DNA of 64,000 nucleotides from Thiohalospira sp051746205 (lineage in GTDB: Bacteria; Pseudomonadota; Gammaproteobacteria; Thiohalospirales; Thiohalospiraceae): the NCBI GenBank assembly GCA_051746205.1, contig JBNJEU010000001.1, positions 1 through 64,000 on the forward strand. The letters run 5' to 3'. The position numbers and the translations under genes were made by a program. Within the stretch, counting starts at the first letter, position 1; each line of letters starts with the position of its first letter. Of this stretch, positions 46,518-56,149 are shown one piece after another. The notes below the pieces were generated by a model. It was not told the DNA's origin and did not search any database. It saw only the letters and a list, made by a program, of their open reading frames with translations.

Positions 46518-47249
46518 CTACCCGAACGCGGGGAATCCTCGCTGCCGCGCCGCCTCGAACAGGCAGACGCCGGCGGCCACCGAGACGTTGAGGCTCTCGG
46601 CCTCGCCCGCCATCGGCAGTCGCGCGACCACGTCGCAGTTCTCACGGGTCAGTCGCCGCAGACCACGTTCCTCGGCACCGAGGACCAGGATCAGGGGACC
46701 GGTGAGGTCGACCTCGTAGAGGTTCGTATCGGTCTCGCCGGCGGCGCCGACGATGAACAGCCCCGCCGCGCCCAGCTCCTTCAGGGTCCGGGCCAGATTG
46801 GTGACCTGGTAGAAGGGCAGCCGCTCGGCGGCGCCGGTGGCCACCTTGCGAGCAGTGGCGGTGAGCCCGGCGGCGCGGTCCCGGGGGGCGATGACACCGG
46901 CGGCGCCGGCCGCCTCGGCGGTACGCAGGCAGGCGCCGAGGTTGTGCGGATCCTGGATGCCATCCAGGGCAAGCCAGAGACCGCCCATCGCCGCGGCGTC
47001 ACTCAGTTCGGCCCAGCCGCCGACCCGCGCTGCGCCCTCGCCGACCACGCCCTGGTGGCGGCCACCCTCGGCCAGATCGTCCAGGCGCTGGCGGCGACTG
47101 GTCTCCACAGGAACCCCGGCGGTCTCGCAATCGGCGATCAGTTCGCTCAGTCGACGATCGTTGCGCCGGTCGTCGACCACCACCCGGCGCAGGGTCCCCG
47201 CCTCCAGCGCCGCTCGCACGGCATGGAGGCCATGGACGCGGTTGGTCAT
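46518..47249 (-). CDS. rlmB: 23S rRNA (guanosine-2'-O-)-methyltransferase RlmB
   Basis: The 243-residue SpoU-family enzyme 2'-O-methylates G2251 of 23S rRNA. The N-terminal substrate-binding domain is HGLHAVRAALEAGTLRRVVVDDRRNDRRL. The SAM knot motifs are LALDGIQDPHNLGACLRTAEAAGAAGVIAP, LILVLGAEERGLRRLTRENCD and ESLNVSVAAGVCLFEAARQRG. Its ATG overlaps the rnr stop (ATGA). Confidence 0.95.
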   Translation of the reverse strand: MTNRVHGLHAVRAALEAGTLRRVVVDDRRNDRRLSELIADCETAGVPVETSRRQRLDDLAEGGRHQGVVGEGAARVGGWAELSDAAAMGGLWLALDGIQDPHNLGACLRTAEAAGAAGVIAPRDRAAGLTATARKVATGAAERLPFYQVTNLARTLKELGAAGLFIVGAAGETDTNLYEVDLTGPLILVLGAEERGLRRLTRENCDVVARLPMAGEAESLNVSVAAGVCLFEAARQRGFPAFG

Positions 47250-49537
47250 TCCTCCTTCTTGCCGCCGCCCTTGCGGCCGCTGCGACGACGCTTGCGCGGC
47301 GCCGACTCGTTTTCCGCCTGTGGCTCGGCCAGCTGGAAGTCGATCTTGCGCTCGTCGAGATCGACCCGGACTACCTTCACGTGGACGGTATCACCCAGCG
47401 AGTAGCTCCGGCCGGACTTCTCGCCCACCAGCTGATGGCGGGTCGCATCGAAACGGAAGTAATCCTTCTCCAGCGCGGAGATGTGCAGCAGGCCGGTCAC
47501 ATAGATGTTCTTCAGTTCAATGAAGAGGCCGAAACCAGTGACGCCGGTGACCAGGCCGGCGTAGACCTCGCCGACCTTGTCCTGGATGAACTCGCACTTG
47601 AGGGTGTCCTCGGCGTCACGGGTGGCATCATCGGCGCGGCGTTCGGTCATGGAACAGTGCTCGCCGAGCTTGTGCATCTCGCCGGGGGAATAGGGGTAGT
47701 CCCGACCCTCGCCGCGCCCGAACAGCTTGCCCAGCTTCCCGCGCACCGGCTTCTGCTGACGGTCCAGCAGCAGACGGATGCCGCGATGGATGATCAGATC
47801 GGGGTAGCGGCGAATGGGCGAGGTAAAGTGCGTGTAGGCGTCGAAGCCGAGGCCGAAATGGCCGACGTTCTCCGGCGAGTACTGCGCCTGGTTCATGCTG
47901 CGCAGGACCAGGGTCTGGATCAGGTGGAAGTCCTCGCGGCCTTCGGCCTGCTTCATCAGCGAGGAGACGTGATGCGCCTCCGGCTCGTCGCCGCCCTCGA
48001 GTTTCAGGCCGCGCTCGGCGAGAAAGGCCCGCAGATCGTCCAGCTTCTCCTTGCGCGGCGGTTTGTGCACCCGGTAGAGCGTCAGCAGGTTGTTCTTCTC
48101 GAGGAAATCGGCGGTGCTGGTATTCGCAGCCAGCATGAACTCTTCGATCATGCGATGGGCGTCGGTGCGCTCCACCGGGACGATCCGGTCGATCTTGCGA
48201 TCGGCACCGAACTTGATCTTGGTCTCGACCGTATCGAAGTCGATGGCTCCGCGCCGCTCGCGCTCCTGGCGCAGTGCCCGGTAGAGGTTGTGGAGTTCGT
48301 CCACGTCCTTGACCACGTGGCGGTAGGTGTCGCGGACCACCGGGTCGTTCTGCTCGACCATGGCGGCGACCTCGGTGTAGGTGAGCCGGGCATGCGAGCG
48401 CATGACGCCGTTCATGAAGCGGTAGTCCAGCACGCGACCCGTGCGATCGATGTCGATGGCCACCGCCATGCAGAGCCGATCCACCTCCGGATTCAGGGAG
48501 CAGAGCCCATTGGAGAGGGCCTCCGGCAGCATCGGCACCACCTGGTTGGGGAAGTAGACCGAATTGCCCCGATTGCGCGCCTCCTCATCCAGCGCCGAGC
48601 CGGGCTGCACATAGTGGGCGACGTCGGCGATGGCCACGTGCAGACGCCAGCCGCCGCTGGTGACCTCGCAGCAGACCGCGTCGTCGAAATCCCTGGTGTC
48701 CTCGCCGTCGATGGTCACCAGCGGCATCGCCCGCAGGTCCTCGCGCCCGCTCTTGTCGTCCTCGGCGACCTCGGCGGGGATGGCCTCGGCCTCGCCGCGC
48801 ACGGCATCGGGCCATTCGTGGGGAATGCCGTGGGCGCGCAGGGCGACGTCCACCTCCATCCCGGCGCCCAGGTGTTCACCGAGGATCTCCACCACTCGGC
48901 CGAGCGGCTTGCGATGGCGGCTCGGCTGTTCGATGATCTCGACGGTGACGATCTGACCCTCGCGGGCGCCGTTCCATTCCTCCGGAGCCACCAGGATCTC
49001 CTGATTGATGCGCCGGTTGTCGGGCTCGACGACACCGATTCCGGATTCGTCGAAGAAGCGACCGACGACGCGGGAGGTATTACGCTCCACCACCTCGACG
49101 ATGCGCCCCTCCGGACGACCGCGGCGGTCCATTCCGATCACAGTGGCAACGGCGACATCACCGTGAAGAACCGGATGCATCGCCTTCGGCGAGAGGAAGA
49201 GATCCTGTCCGCCACTTTCCGGCGACAGGAATCCGAAACCATCGGCGTGGCCGATGACCCGGCCCCGGATCAGCTCCATGTGGCTGAGCAGGCCGTAATC
49301 CCCGTTGCGGTTGCACATCAACTGACCGTCACGCTCCATGGCGCGCAGACGCCGACGCAGGGCTTCCAGCTGCTCATCTCCCGCGAGGCCCAGCTCGGCG
49401 GCCAGTTCCTCCCGGGACATGGGGCGGCCGTTGGTCTCCAGCACCGACATGATGTATTCGCGACTGGGGATGGGGTTCTCGTATTTCTCCGCCTCGGCCG
49501 CGGCCTTGGGATCGCGTGCGGGCTTACGACTCGCCAT
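47246..49537 (-). CDS. rnr: Ribonuclease R
   Basis: The 763-residue 3'-5' exoribonuclease degrades structured RNA and works with tmRNA-SmpB in clearing defective mRNA. It has an N-terminal helix-turn-helix (GRPMSREELAAELGLAGDEQLEALRRRLRAMERDGQL), cold-shock domains and the RNB catalytic domain with acidic site DGEDTRDFDDAVC. A C-terminal S1 domain and Lys/Arg-rich tail (RKRRRSGRKGGGKK) follow. rnr-rlmB is a conserved pair. Confidence 0.96.
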   Translation of the reverse strand: MASRKPARDPKAAAEAEKYENPIPSREYIMSVLETNGRPMSREELAAELGLAGDEQLEALRRRLRAMERDGQLMCNRNGDYGLLSHMELIRGRVIGHADGFGFLSPESGGQDLFLSPKAMHPVLHGDVAVATVIGMDRRGRPEGRIVEVVERNTSRVVGRFFDESGIGVVEPDNRRINQEILVAPEEWNGAREGQIVTVEIIEQPSRHRKPLGRVVEILGEHLGAGMEVDVALRAHGIPHEWPDAVRGEAEAIPAEVAEDDKSGREDLRAMPLVTIDGEDTRDFDDAVCCEVTSGGWRLHVAIADVAHYVQPGSALDEEARNRGNSVYFPNQVVPMLPEALSNGLCSLNPEVDRLCMAVAIDIDRTGRVLDYRFMNGVMRSHARLTYTEVAAMVEQNDPVVRDTYRHVVKDVDELHNLYRALRQERERRGAIDFDTVETKIKFGADRKIDRIVPVERTDAHRMIEEFMLAANTSTADFLEKNNLLTLYRVHKPPRKEKLDDLRAFLAERGLKLEGGDEPEAHHVSSLMKQAEGREDFHLIQTLVLRSMNQAQYSPENVGHFGLGFDAYTHFTSPIRRYPDLIIHRGIRLLLDRQQKPVRGKLGKLFGRGEGRDYPYSPGEMHKLGEHCSMTERRADDATRDAEDTLKCEFIQDKVGEVYAGLVTGVTGFGLFIELKNIYVTGLLHISALEKDYFRFDATRHQLVGEKSGRSYSLGDTVHVKVVRVDLDERKIDFQLAEPQAENESAPRKRRRSGRKGGGKKEE

Positions 49538-49652
49538 GGGGAAGACTCCGGCTGCGGGGGTGTGTCGTCGTGGCGGAGAGCCACGACAGGCTGTTCTGGT
49601 TCTGGAATGCTTGTCTGATCATGGGGGGTAGTATACCGATGCCGGCCGAACG

Positions 49653-49682
49653 TTGACAGACCACCACGGAGTGGATTAAAGT
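49653..49682 (+). promoter_or_regulatory. Promoter of tRNA-Leu
   Basis: A perfect TTGACA (49653-49658) is followed after 18 nt by TAAAGT (49677-49682), giving a predicted start about 26 nt before the mature tRNA. Confidence 0.65.
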
Positions 49683-49715
49683 TTCGCACTTCAACGGTGT
49701 GGTAACACGCACCGT

Positions 49716-49802
49716 GCCGAGGTGGTGAAATTGGTAGACACGCTAGCTTCAGGTGCTAGTGGGGGAAACCCCGTGGAGGTTCAAGTCCTCTCCTCGGCAC
49801 CA
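49716..49802 (+). tRNA. tRNA-Leu (anticodon CAG)
   Basis: The 87-nt gene has acceptor GCCGAGG/CCTCGGC, encoded CCA, a long variable arm and the anticodon loop TTCAGGT, giving CAG. The T loop GGTTCAAGTCC is normal. It lies between rnr and purA, where enterics have nsrR, and is followed by a terminator. Confidence 0.97.
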
Positions 49803-49813
49803 ATTTCCCGGAG

Positions 49814-49848
49814 AGCCCGCTCAGCGTCGCGCTGCAGCGGGCTTTTTC
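49814..49848 (+). terminator. Intrinsic terminator of tRNA-Leu
   Basis: AGCCCGCT (49814-49821) pairs with AGCGGGCT (49836-49843), the inner CAGCG/CGCTG extends the stem, and a T5 run follows. Confidence 0.92.
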
Positions 49849-49887
49849 GTTTCCGCCCGCGCAATCCGCGGCGCTGGCGAACACGGG

Positions 49888-51183
49888 TCAGCCGGTGAAG
49901 GGATCGCGCAGGACAATGGTCTCGTCACGCTCGGGACCGGTGGAGATGATGTCAATCGGGGTCTCGGTCAGTTCCTCGATGCGCTTGAGGTAGGCGCGAG
50001 CCCTGGCGGGCAGTTCATCGAAGGCGGTTATCCCCTCGGTGGACTCGCTCCACCCCGGCATCTCCTCATACACCGGCTCACAGGCTCCGAATGCCTCGGC
50101 TCCCACCGGCGGAGTCTCCTGGACCGTGCCCTGATAGCGATAGCCGATGCAGATCCGGATGGTCTCCAGGCCGTCGAGGACATCGAGTTTGGTAATGCAC
50201 AACCCCGAGGTGCCATTGAGAATGTTGGCTCGGCGCAGGGCCACGGCGTCGAACCAGCCGGTGCGTCGCGCACGGCCGGTGGTGGCACCGAATTCATGGC
50301 CACGCTGGGCGAGGTGCTCGCCCATGGCGTCGTCGAGCTCCGTGGGGAACGGGCCGGACCCGACCCGGGTGGTATAGGCCTTGGTGATACCCAGAACGTA
50401 GTCGAGCTGTCCCGGCCCCACGCCGCTGCCGGAAGCGGCGCCGCCGGCGGTTGTTGTGGACGAGGTGACGTACGGATAGGTCCCGTGGTCGATGTCCAGC
50501 AGGGTTCCCTGGGCGCCTTCGAAAAGCAGACTGGAGCCGCCCTTGTTCAGTTGATAGAGCTGTTCCGGGACATCGGCCATCATCGGTTCCAGCGCCTCGG
50601 CGTGGGCCAGGGCCTGGTCCAGGGTGGCCTGGAAGTCCACCGGCCGCTGCCGGAAATAGTGCTGCAGGGCGAAGTTGTGGTAGTCGAGGACCTCGCCGAG
50701 CTTGGCGGCAAAGCGCTCCCGGTGGAACAGGTCGCCCAGACGCAGACCGCGACGGCTGACCTTGTCCTCGTAGGCGGGACCGATACCGCGCCCCGTGGTA
50801 CCGATCGCCGCTTTGCCTCGAGCTTGCTCACGGGCGGCATCCAGCGCCTCGTGGTACGGCAGGATCAGCGGGCACGCCTCGCTGATCCGCAGCCGCTCGC
50901 GCGCCGGCACGCCATTGTTCTCCAGCATGACCAGCTCTTCCAGCAGTGCCTCCGGTGACAGGACCACGCCATTGCCGATGAAGCACTGGACGTCGGGCCG
51001 CAGGATCCCCGACGGGATCAGGTGCAGTACGGTCTTCTGGTCACCGATGACCAGGGTATGGCCGGCATTGTGCCCCCCCTGGAAACGGACCACGCCGCCG
51101 ACTCGCTCGGTGAGCAGATCGACGATCTTGCCCTTGCCTTCGTCGCCCCACTGGGAGCCGACAACAACCACATTCTTGCCCAT
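49888..51183 (-). CDS. purA: Adenylosuccinate synthetase
   Basis: The 431-residue enzyme condenses IMP and aspartate with GTP in AMP synthesis. The P-loop-like start GSQWGDEGKGKIVDLL (residues 9-24) is diagnostic, with the IMP site GRGIGPAYEDK and the C-terminal LDGLETIRICIGYRYQG. The conserved start MGKNVVVVG is chosen, 50 codons inside the longest frame. It follows hisZ by 13 bp at the end of the hfq operon region. Confidence 0.97.
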   Translation of the reverse strand: MGKNVVVVGSQWGDEGKGKIVDLLTERVGGVVRFQGGHNAGHTLVIGDQKTVLHLIPSGILRPDVQCFIGNGVVLSPEALLEELVMLENNGVPARERLRISEACPLILPYHEALDAAREQARGKAAIGTTGRGIGPAYEDKVSRRGLRLGDLFHRERFAAKLGEVLDYHNFALQHYFRQRPVDFQATLDQALAHAEALEPMMADVPEQLYQLNKGGSSLLFEGAQGTLLDIDHGTYPYVTSSTTTAGGAASGSGVGPGQLDYVLGITKAYTTRVGSGPFPTELDDAMGEHLAQRGHEFGATTGRARRTGWFDAVALRRANILNGTSGLCITKLDVLDGLETIRICIGYRYQGTVQETPPVGAEAFGACEPVYEEMPGWSESTEGITAFDELPARARAYLKRIEELTETPIDIISTGPERDETIVLRDPFTG

Positions 51184-51196
51184 GTTCCTGCCTCTC

Positions 51197-52405
51197 TTAT
51201 TCGCCGACCACGGGGACAACCTGCCACTGGCCGTCCTGTCGGACCAGGCGGCGGTCGCAACCCATGGCCCCGGCATCACCGCCCTGCTCCGGCAGCTCCA
51301 CCACCACCCGCTCGCCGGCGGCGCGCAACGCATCGATGGCCTGTTGCCAGGCGGACCGTTCCTCTTCCGCCTCGACCCAGGGGGCGAAGATCCCGGCGAC
51401 CGGGGCGCGTGCCGCGTCTGCCACGGTCAGTGCCGCCAGTTCCCGCAGATCGGCGCTGAATCCGGTGGCCGGCCGAGCGCGACCGAAGACGCCGCCGATG
51501 TCGTCATAGCGCCCGCCCATGGCGACCGTGCGCCCGTGCGCGGCATCCATGGCGGCGAAGACCACGCCGGTATGGTAGCGGTAACCGCGCAGCTCGCCGA
51601 GGTCGAAATGGAGGGTCACGCCCGGAAGGCGCTCGACCAGCGCGGCCGCGATGCCCTCCAGCTCATCCAGTGCCGCGACCACCGTCGCGCCGCTCGCACC
51701 GAGCAGCTCCCGCGCCTCATCGAGGATGGCGCGATCGCCGTGCAGATCGGGGAGCTTCAGCAACAGCTGCCTCAGGACCCCCTGCACACCCGCCTCCTCG
51801 AGGATATCGGGGAGTTCCGGGCGCGCCTTGCGCTGCAGGGCATCGAACAGCCGTTCCTCGTCCATCGGTTCGATTTCGGCGGCGGCCACCAGACCGCGAT
51901 AGATACCCACGTGGCCGAGATCCAGGTGGATGGCGTCGAGACCCACCGCCTGGAGGCTGGCCACCATCAGCGTCATGATCTCGACATCGCTTTCGATCCC
52001 GGCATGGCCGAAGAGCTCCGCCCCGACCTGCAACGGGGCTCGAGAATGGGCCCCGTTCTCCGGCCGGGTGCGCAACACCGTGCCCTGATAGCAGAGCCGC
52101 TCGGGGACATCGCGTCCCAGCCGATGGGCGTCCATCCGCGCCACCTGCGGTGTCATATCGGCACGCACACCGAGCATTCGACCGCTGAGCTGATCGGTGA
52201 GCTTGAAGGTCTGCAGATCGAGATCGTTACCGGTCCCGGTGAGCAGGGATTCCAGGTACTCGATGAGCGGTGGCATCACCAGGCGATAACCCCAGCGCCC
52301 GTGGAGGTCCACCAGGGTCCGTCGCAGGGCCTCGAGCCGCTCGGCCTCGTCGGGCAGCGCCTCGTCGATCCCCTCGGGCAGGAGCCAGCTGTCTGTGGGT
52401 TGCAT
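51197..52405 (-). CDS. hisZ: ATP phosphoribosyltransferase regulatory subunit HisZ
   Basis: The 402-residue protein resembles a class II histidyl-tRNA synthetase catalytic core (MPPLIEYLESLLTGTGNDLDLQTFKLTDQLSGRMLGVRADMTPQVAR; motif-3-like MGGRYDDIGGVFGRARPATGFS) but lacks the anticodon-binding domain. That is the make-up of HisZ, which activates the short form of HisG. HisG is not in this window. The hisZ-purA adjacency is common in gammaproteobacteria. Confidence 0.93.
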   Translation of the reverse strand: MQPTDSWLLPEGIDEALPDEAERLEALRRTLVDLHGRWGYRLVMPPLIEYLESLLTGTGNDLDLQTFKLTDQLSGRMLGVRADMTPQVARMDAHRLGRDVPERLCYQGTVLRTRPENGAHSRAPLQVGAELFGHAGIESDVEIMTLMVASLQAVGLDAIHLDLGHVGIYRGLVAAAEIEPMDEERLFDALQRKARPELPDILEEAGVQGVLRQLLLKLPDLHGDRAILDEARELLGASGATVVAALDELEGIAAALVERLPGVTLHFDLGELRGYRYHTGVVFAAMDAAHGRTVAMGGRYDDIGGVFGRARPATGFSADLRELAALTVADAARAPVAGIFAPWVEAEEERSAWQQAIDALRAAGERVVVELPEQGGDAGAMGCDRRLVRQDGQWQVVPVVGE

Positions 52406-52420
52406 GGGAGGTTTTCCGGT

Positions 52421-52606
52421 TTACTGGAAGATGTAGAGGAGTAGTGCCCCGAGGCCCATGACCACGAGCCCGGTGGACCGGATCTCGCGGTCGCCCAGCT
52501 CGGCCACCCGGGTCACCATGGAACGGTAACCCCGGGGAGTCAGAGCCGGAAGGAGTCCCTCGATGACGAGGACCAGGGCAATGGCCGTGAGCAGAGCCTC
52601 ACTCAT
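52421..52606 (-). CDS. DUF2065 (YjeT-like) small membrane protein
   Basis: The 61-residue protein has two hydrophobic segments (LLTAIALVLVIEGLLPALTP and STGLVVMGLGALLLYIF) around the polar RGYRSMVTRVAELGDREIR. It matches the small YjeT/DUF2065 protein encoded after hflC in enterics. Function unknown; proximity suggests association with the HflKC complex. Confidence 0.85.
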   Translation of the reverse strand: MSEALLTAIALVLVIEGLLPALTPRGYRSMVTRVAELGDREIRSTGLVVMGLGALLLYIFQ

Positions 52607-52615
52607 GCCGTGGTC

Positions 52616-53488
52616 CTAGTCGTCACCTTGCTGACCACGGAAGTAGCGGAAGAAGTCCGTGCCCGGCTCCAGAACCATGAAGTTCTTGTCGCCATCGAAG
52701 GACTCCCGATACGCCTGGAGGCTCCGGTAGAGGGCGTAGAACTCGCTGTCGCGGTTGTGGGCCTCGGCGAAGATCTCCGCGGCGGTGGCGTCGCCCTCAC
52801 CCCGGATGCGCTGCGCCTCGCGATAGGCCTCGGCCAGGATCACGGTCCGCTCGCGATCCGCCTCGGCGCGGATCCGCTCGGCGGCCTCTTCGCCTCGGGA
52901 GCGCAGGTCCTGCGCCACGCGACGCCGTTCGGAGCGCATGCGCTCGTAGATCGAGCTGCTGACCGCGTCGGGGAGGTCGATGCGGCGAACCCGGACATCA
53001 CGAACATCGATGCCGAAGACCTCGGCCTCCTCGTTGGCCCGCGCCTTCATCACTTCCATGATCTGGGTCCGCTCGCCGGAAACCACTTCCTGGACCGTGC
53101 GCTTGGCGAACTCCGCCAGCAGGCCGTCATTGATGACCCGCTGCAATCGCTGCGTAGCCTGAGCCTCGATCCCGCCGGTGGAGCGATAGTACTGCCCCGG
53201 ATCGACGATCTGCCACTTGACGTAGTAATCGACGATGACGTTCTTCTTCTCACTGGTCAGGAAGTGCTGCGGTTCCGCGTCCAGCGTCAACACCCGGTTG
53301 TCATACTTGCGGACGTTGTTGATGAAGGGCGTCTTGAAGTGCAGACCCGGCTCGTGCTCGTCCTGGATGATCTCGCCGAGGCGGAATTTCAGGGCGTGCT
53401 CACGTTCTTCCACGGTAAAGATCGACATGGCCAGAATAAAGATTCCGACGGCGATGACGACGGCGATGATGTTCATGGAGCGGCCCAT
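52616..53488 (-). CDS. hflC: HflC, regulator of FtsH protease
   Basis: The 290-residue SPFH/band-7 protein has an N-terminal membrane anchor (IIAVVIAVGIFILAMSIFTV) and a large periplasmic domain (RIDLPDAVSSSIYERMRSERRRVAQDLRSRGEEAAERI). With HflK it forms the cage around FtsH. Its start codon overlaps the hflK stop by one base (TAATG). Confidence 0.95.
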   Translation of the reverse strand: MGRSMNIIAVVIAVGIFILAMSIFTVEEREHALKFRLGEIIQDEHEPGLHFKTPFINNVRKYDNRVLTLDAEPQHFLTSEKKNVIVDYYVKWQIVDPGQYYRSTGGIEAQATQRLQRVINDGLLAEFAKRTVQEVVSGERTQIMEVMKARANEEAEVFGIDVRDVRVRRIDLPDAVSSSIYERMRSERRRVAQDLRSRGEEAAERIRAEADRERTVILAEAYREAQRIRGEGDATAAEIFAEAHNRDSEFYALYRSLQAYRESFDGDKNFMVLEPGTDFFRYFRGQQGDD

Positions 53489-54699
53489 TAGCGCACCTCC
53501 CGACTGCGTGCGTTCTCGCGGGCCCGGTCACCGGTCGTGCCACTGGAGCTGTCACGATTCACCGGGATCTGCGGTGAATCGGGGTTCAGCAGGTTACCGC
53601 TTCCGGTGGTTCCGGCGGCGCCCGCGCCCATCATCTGCTCGAGGGGCAGATACATCAGATTACCGCTGCCCTCGACATCGACCATGATCTTGCCGACATT
53701 GCCGAGCACCGACTCCATGGTCTCGATGTAGAGCCGTTCGCGGGTCACCCCGGGAGCGTTCTGGTACTGCGCAAGCAGGGCGTTGAAGCGGTCGGATTCA
53801 CCCTCGGCCTGGGCCACGCGCTGCTGAGCGGCACCGTTGGCCTCTTCGATCTGACGCGCCGCGTTACCGCGCGCCTGCGGGATGATCTCGTTGACGTAGA
53901 CTTCCGCCTCGTTGATCAGCCTCTGCTGGTCCTCACGCGCCTTCACCGCGTCGGCGAAGGCGTCCTGAACCTGCTCCGGGGCCTGGGCGCTCTGCATGTT
54001 GAGACTGGTCACAACGAGACCGGACTCGTAATGGTCCAGGGTCTCCTGTACCAGTTCCTGAGCTCGCTGGGCGATCTCGGCACGTCCGGTGGTGATGACC
54101 ATGTCGAGAGTGGACTTGCCGACGATCTCGCGGATGGCGCTCTCGGTGGCCTGACGCAGGGCACGGTCCGGGTTGCGGACATTGAAGACGTAGTCGTGCG
54201 GATCGCCCACCCGGTACTGAACAGTGAACTCCGCATCCACCAGGTTCTCGTCCTGGGTCAGCATCAGCGCCTCGTCCCCGCGCAGACCGATCTCGACGTT
54301 GCGGATCTGGTCGATGTTCACCGTCTCCACCGCCTGGATAAAGCGCGGATGCCAGTGCGGCCCCGGCTCGGAGGTGGCGTGATAGGCACCGAACATGGTG
54401 ACGATGCCGCGCTTGCCGTCGTCGACGATGTAGATGCCGGAGAGCCCCCAGATGATCAGGACCACCAGCAGGATGCCGCCGATGCCTCCCATGGAGATGG
54501 AGGGGCCTCCGCCTCCAGAGCGGCCCCCGTCGTCACCGTCGCCACCTCCACCAAACAGGCCGCGCACCTTGTTCTGAAGGTTGCGCAGTACTTCATCGAG
54601 ATCGGGGGGGCCCTGATTGTTGTCGGGACTGCCCCACGGATCCTTGTTGCCGCCCGAGTTGCCTCGGGGGCCGCCGCCGCCCGGCTCATTCCACGCCAT
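53488..54699 (-). CDS. hflK: HflK, regulator of FtsH protease
   Basis: The 403-residue partner of HflC has a Gly/Pro/Asn-rich cytoplasmic N-terminus (MAWNEPGGGGPRGNSGGNKD...), a single transmembrane helix (GGILLVVLIIWGLSGIYIV at about 78-96) and the SPFH domain with RGIVTMFGAYHATSEPGPHWHPRF. The C-terminal tail after the coiled coil is low complexity. It follows hflX by 131 bp, where only a small hairpin (54731-54746) is seen. Confidence 0.95.
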   Translation of the reverse strand: MAWNEPGGGGPRGNSGGNKDPWGSPDNNQGPPDLDEVLRNLQNKVRGLFGGGGDGDDGGRSGGGGPSISMGGIGGILLVVLIIWGLSGIYIVDDGKRGIVTMFGAYHATSEPGPHWHPRFIQAVETVNIDQIRNVEIGLRGDEALMLTQDENLVDAEFTVQYRVGDPHDYVFNVRNPDRALRQATESAIREIVGKSTLDMVITTGRAEIAQRAQELVQETLDHYESGLVVTSLNMQSAQAPEQVQDAFADAVKAREDQQRLINEAEVYVNEIIPQARGNAARQIEEANGAAQQRVAQAEGESDRFNALLAQYQNAPGVTRERLYIETMESVLGNVGKIMVDVEGSGNLMYLPLEQMMGAGAAGTTGSGNLLNPDSPQIPVNRDSSSGTTGDRARENARSREVR

Positions 54700-54830
54700 G
54701 GATTACCTCATTGGATGACAAGACGTATCCCGGACCCGCTGGTCCGGAAAGACAGATTCTAGGTAGCTTGCCCCTCGCCCGCAAGCGCAGTGACCCTTTT
54801 CCCGTGGCCGGTGCATGATTCCTGGCCTGT

Positions 54831-56111
54831 TCAGGAGATCCGACAAGGCTCCAGGGCAAAGTCTTCCTGTCGACTCAGCCGTTCCAGTGTCCGACGCGGC
54901 ATCTCCACCTCCACGGTACAATCACCGCTGGGTTCGTATTCCTCGCGCCGGACCGCGCCGAGTTCATGGAGTCGCGCCCGCAGACGCCCCTGTTCCGGTC
55001 CCAGGGTCAAACGGCACTGGACATGGTCCTCCGCCAGCTGTTCGGCCACCTCGGCCACCAGGTCATCCAGGCCGCGCCCATCCAGGGCACTGACCCAGAC
55101 CCGCCACGGCCGACCCTCGTGGTCGCGCTCCACATGCGGTTCCTCCCCCGGGAGCCGATCGATCTTGTTGTAGACCAGTAACTGCGGGATCGCGCTGGCG
55201 CCCACCGCCTCCAGCACCTCGTTGACGTCGTCGATGCGATCGTTGCGTTCCGGATCGGAGGCATCCACCACATGCAGCAACAGACTCGCCTCGCGCGTCT
55301 CCTGCAGGGTGGAACGGAAGGCGGCCACCAGCTCGTGGGGCAGATGCCGGATGAAGCCGACGGTGTCCGCCACCACAGCACTGATCCCGCGCGGCAGTTC
55401 CAGCCGTCGCAGGGTCGCGTCCAGGGTGGCGAAAAGCTGATCGGCGGCGTAGATCTCGCTGGTGGTCAGCGCATTGAACAGGGTCGACTTGCCGGCGTTG
55501 GTATACCCGACCAGCGACACCACCGGCAGTTCCGCGCGCTGTCGCCCCCGGCGCCCCTCTGCGCGCTGGCGGTCCACTTTCTCCAGTCGACGCTCCAGCT
55601 TCTTGATGCGCTCGCCCAGCAGCCGCCGGTCGGTCTCCAGCTGGGTCTCGCCGGGACCGCGCAGGCCGATGCCGCCCTTCTGCCGCTCCAGGTGGGTCCA
55701 GCCGCGCACCAGCCGGGTGGACATGTGACGCAACTGCGCCAGCTCCACCTGGAGCTTGCCCTCGTGGGAGCGCGCCCGCTGGGCGAAGATGTCCAGGATG
55801 AGTCCGGTGCGGTCGAGGACCCGGCACTCCAGAGCCTGTTCAAGATTGCGCTCCTGGCCGGGGGAGAGGGCGTGGTCCACCAGCACCAGTTCGACGCCCT
55901 CGGCAGCCACTGCGGCCTTCACCTCCTCCAGCTTGCCGCTGCCGATGAAGGTCCGGGGATCGGGACGATGGCGACGCACCGTGAACTCGATGACGGCCTC
56001 GGCACCGGAGGAACGAGCGAGCTCCCGGAACTCGTCCGGTTCCGGATGTTCACCGTCCAGGGCCACATGGAGGAGGAGGGCTCGTTCACCGCCCTGATAG
56101 CGCTCAAACAA
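54831..56111 (-). CDS. hflX: GTPase HflX
   Basis: The 426-residue GTPase splits stalled or hibernating 70S ribosomes. An N-terminal nucleotide-binding domain (RPDPRTFIGSGKLEEVK; FDxxL-like DHALSPGQERNLEQAL) and a coiled coil with GGIGLRGPGETQLETDRRLL precede the G domain, which has G1 GYTNAGKST, G3 DTVGFIRHLP and G4 NKID. It follows hfq by 38 bp. Confidence 0.96.
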   Translation of the reverse strand: MFERYQGGERALLLHVALDGEHPEPDEFRELARSSGAEAVIEFTVRRHRPDPRTFIGSGKLEEVKAAVAAEGVELVLVDHALSPGQERNLEQALECRVLDRTGLILDIFAQRARSHEGKLQVELAQLRHMSTRLVRGWTHLERQKGGIGLRGPGETQLETDRRLLGERIKKLERRLEKVDRQRAEGRRGRQRAELPVVSLVGYTNAGKSTLFNALTTSEIYAADQLFATLDATLRRLELPRGISAVVADTVGFIRHLPHELVAAFRSTLQETREASLLLHVVDASDPERNDRIDDVNEVLEAVGASAIPQLLVYNKIDRLPGEEPHVERDHEGRPWRVWVSALDGRGLDDLVAEVAEQLAEDHVQCRLTLGPEQGRLRARLHELGAVRREEYEPSGDCTVEVEMPRRTLERLSRQEDFALEPCRIS

Positions 56112-56149
56112 TCGGCATTACCGCCGCGCCGCCGCTCATCCGTTCGCCC

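Noticed and set aside
54731..54746. A terminator between hflX and hflK
   Set aside because: The 6-bp hairpin CGGACC/GGTCCG has no T-run, and the genes are normally co-transcribed.
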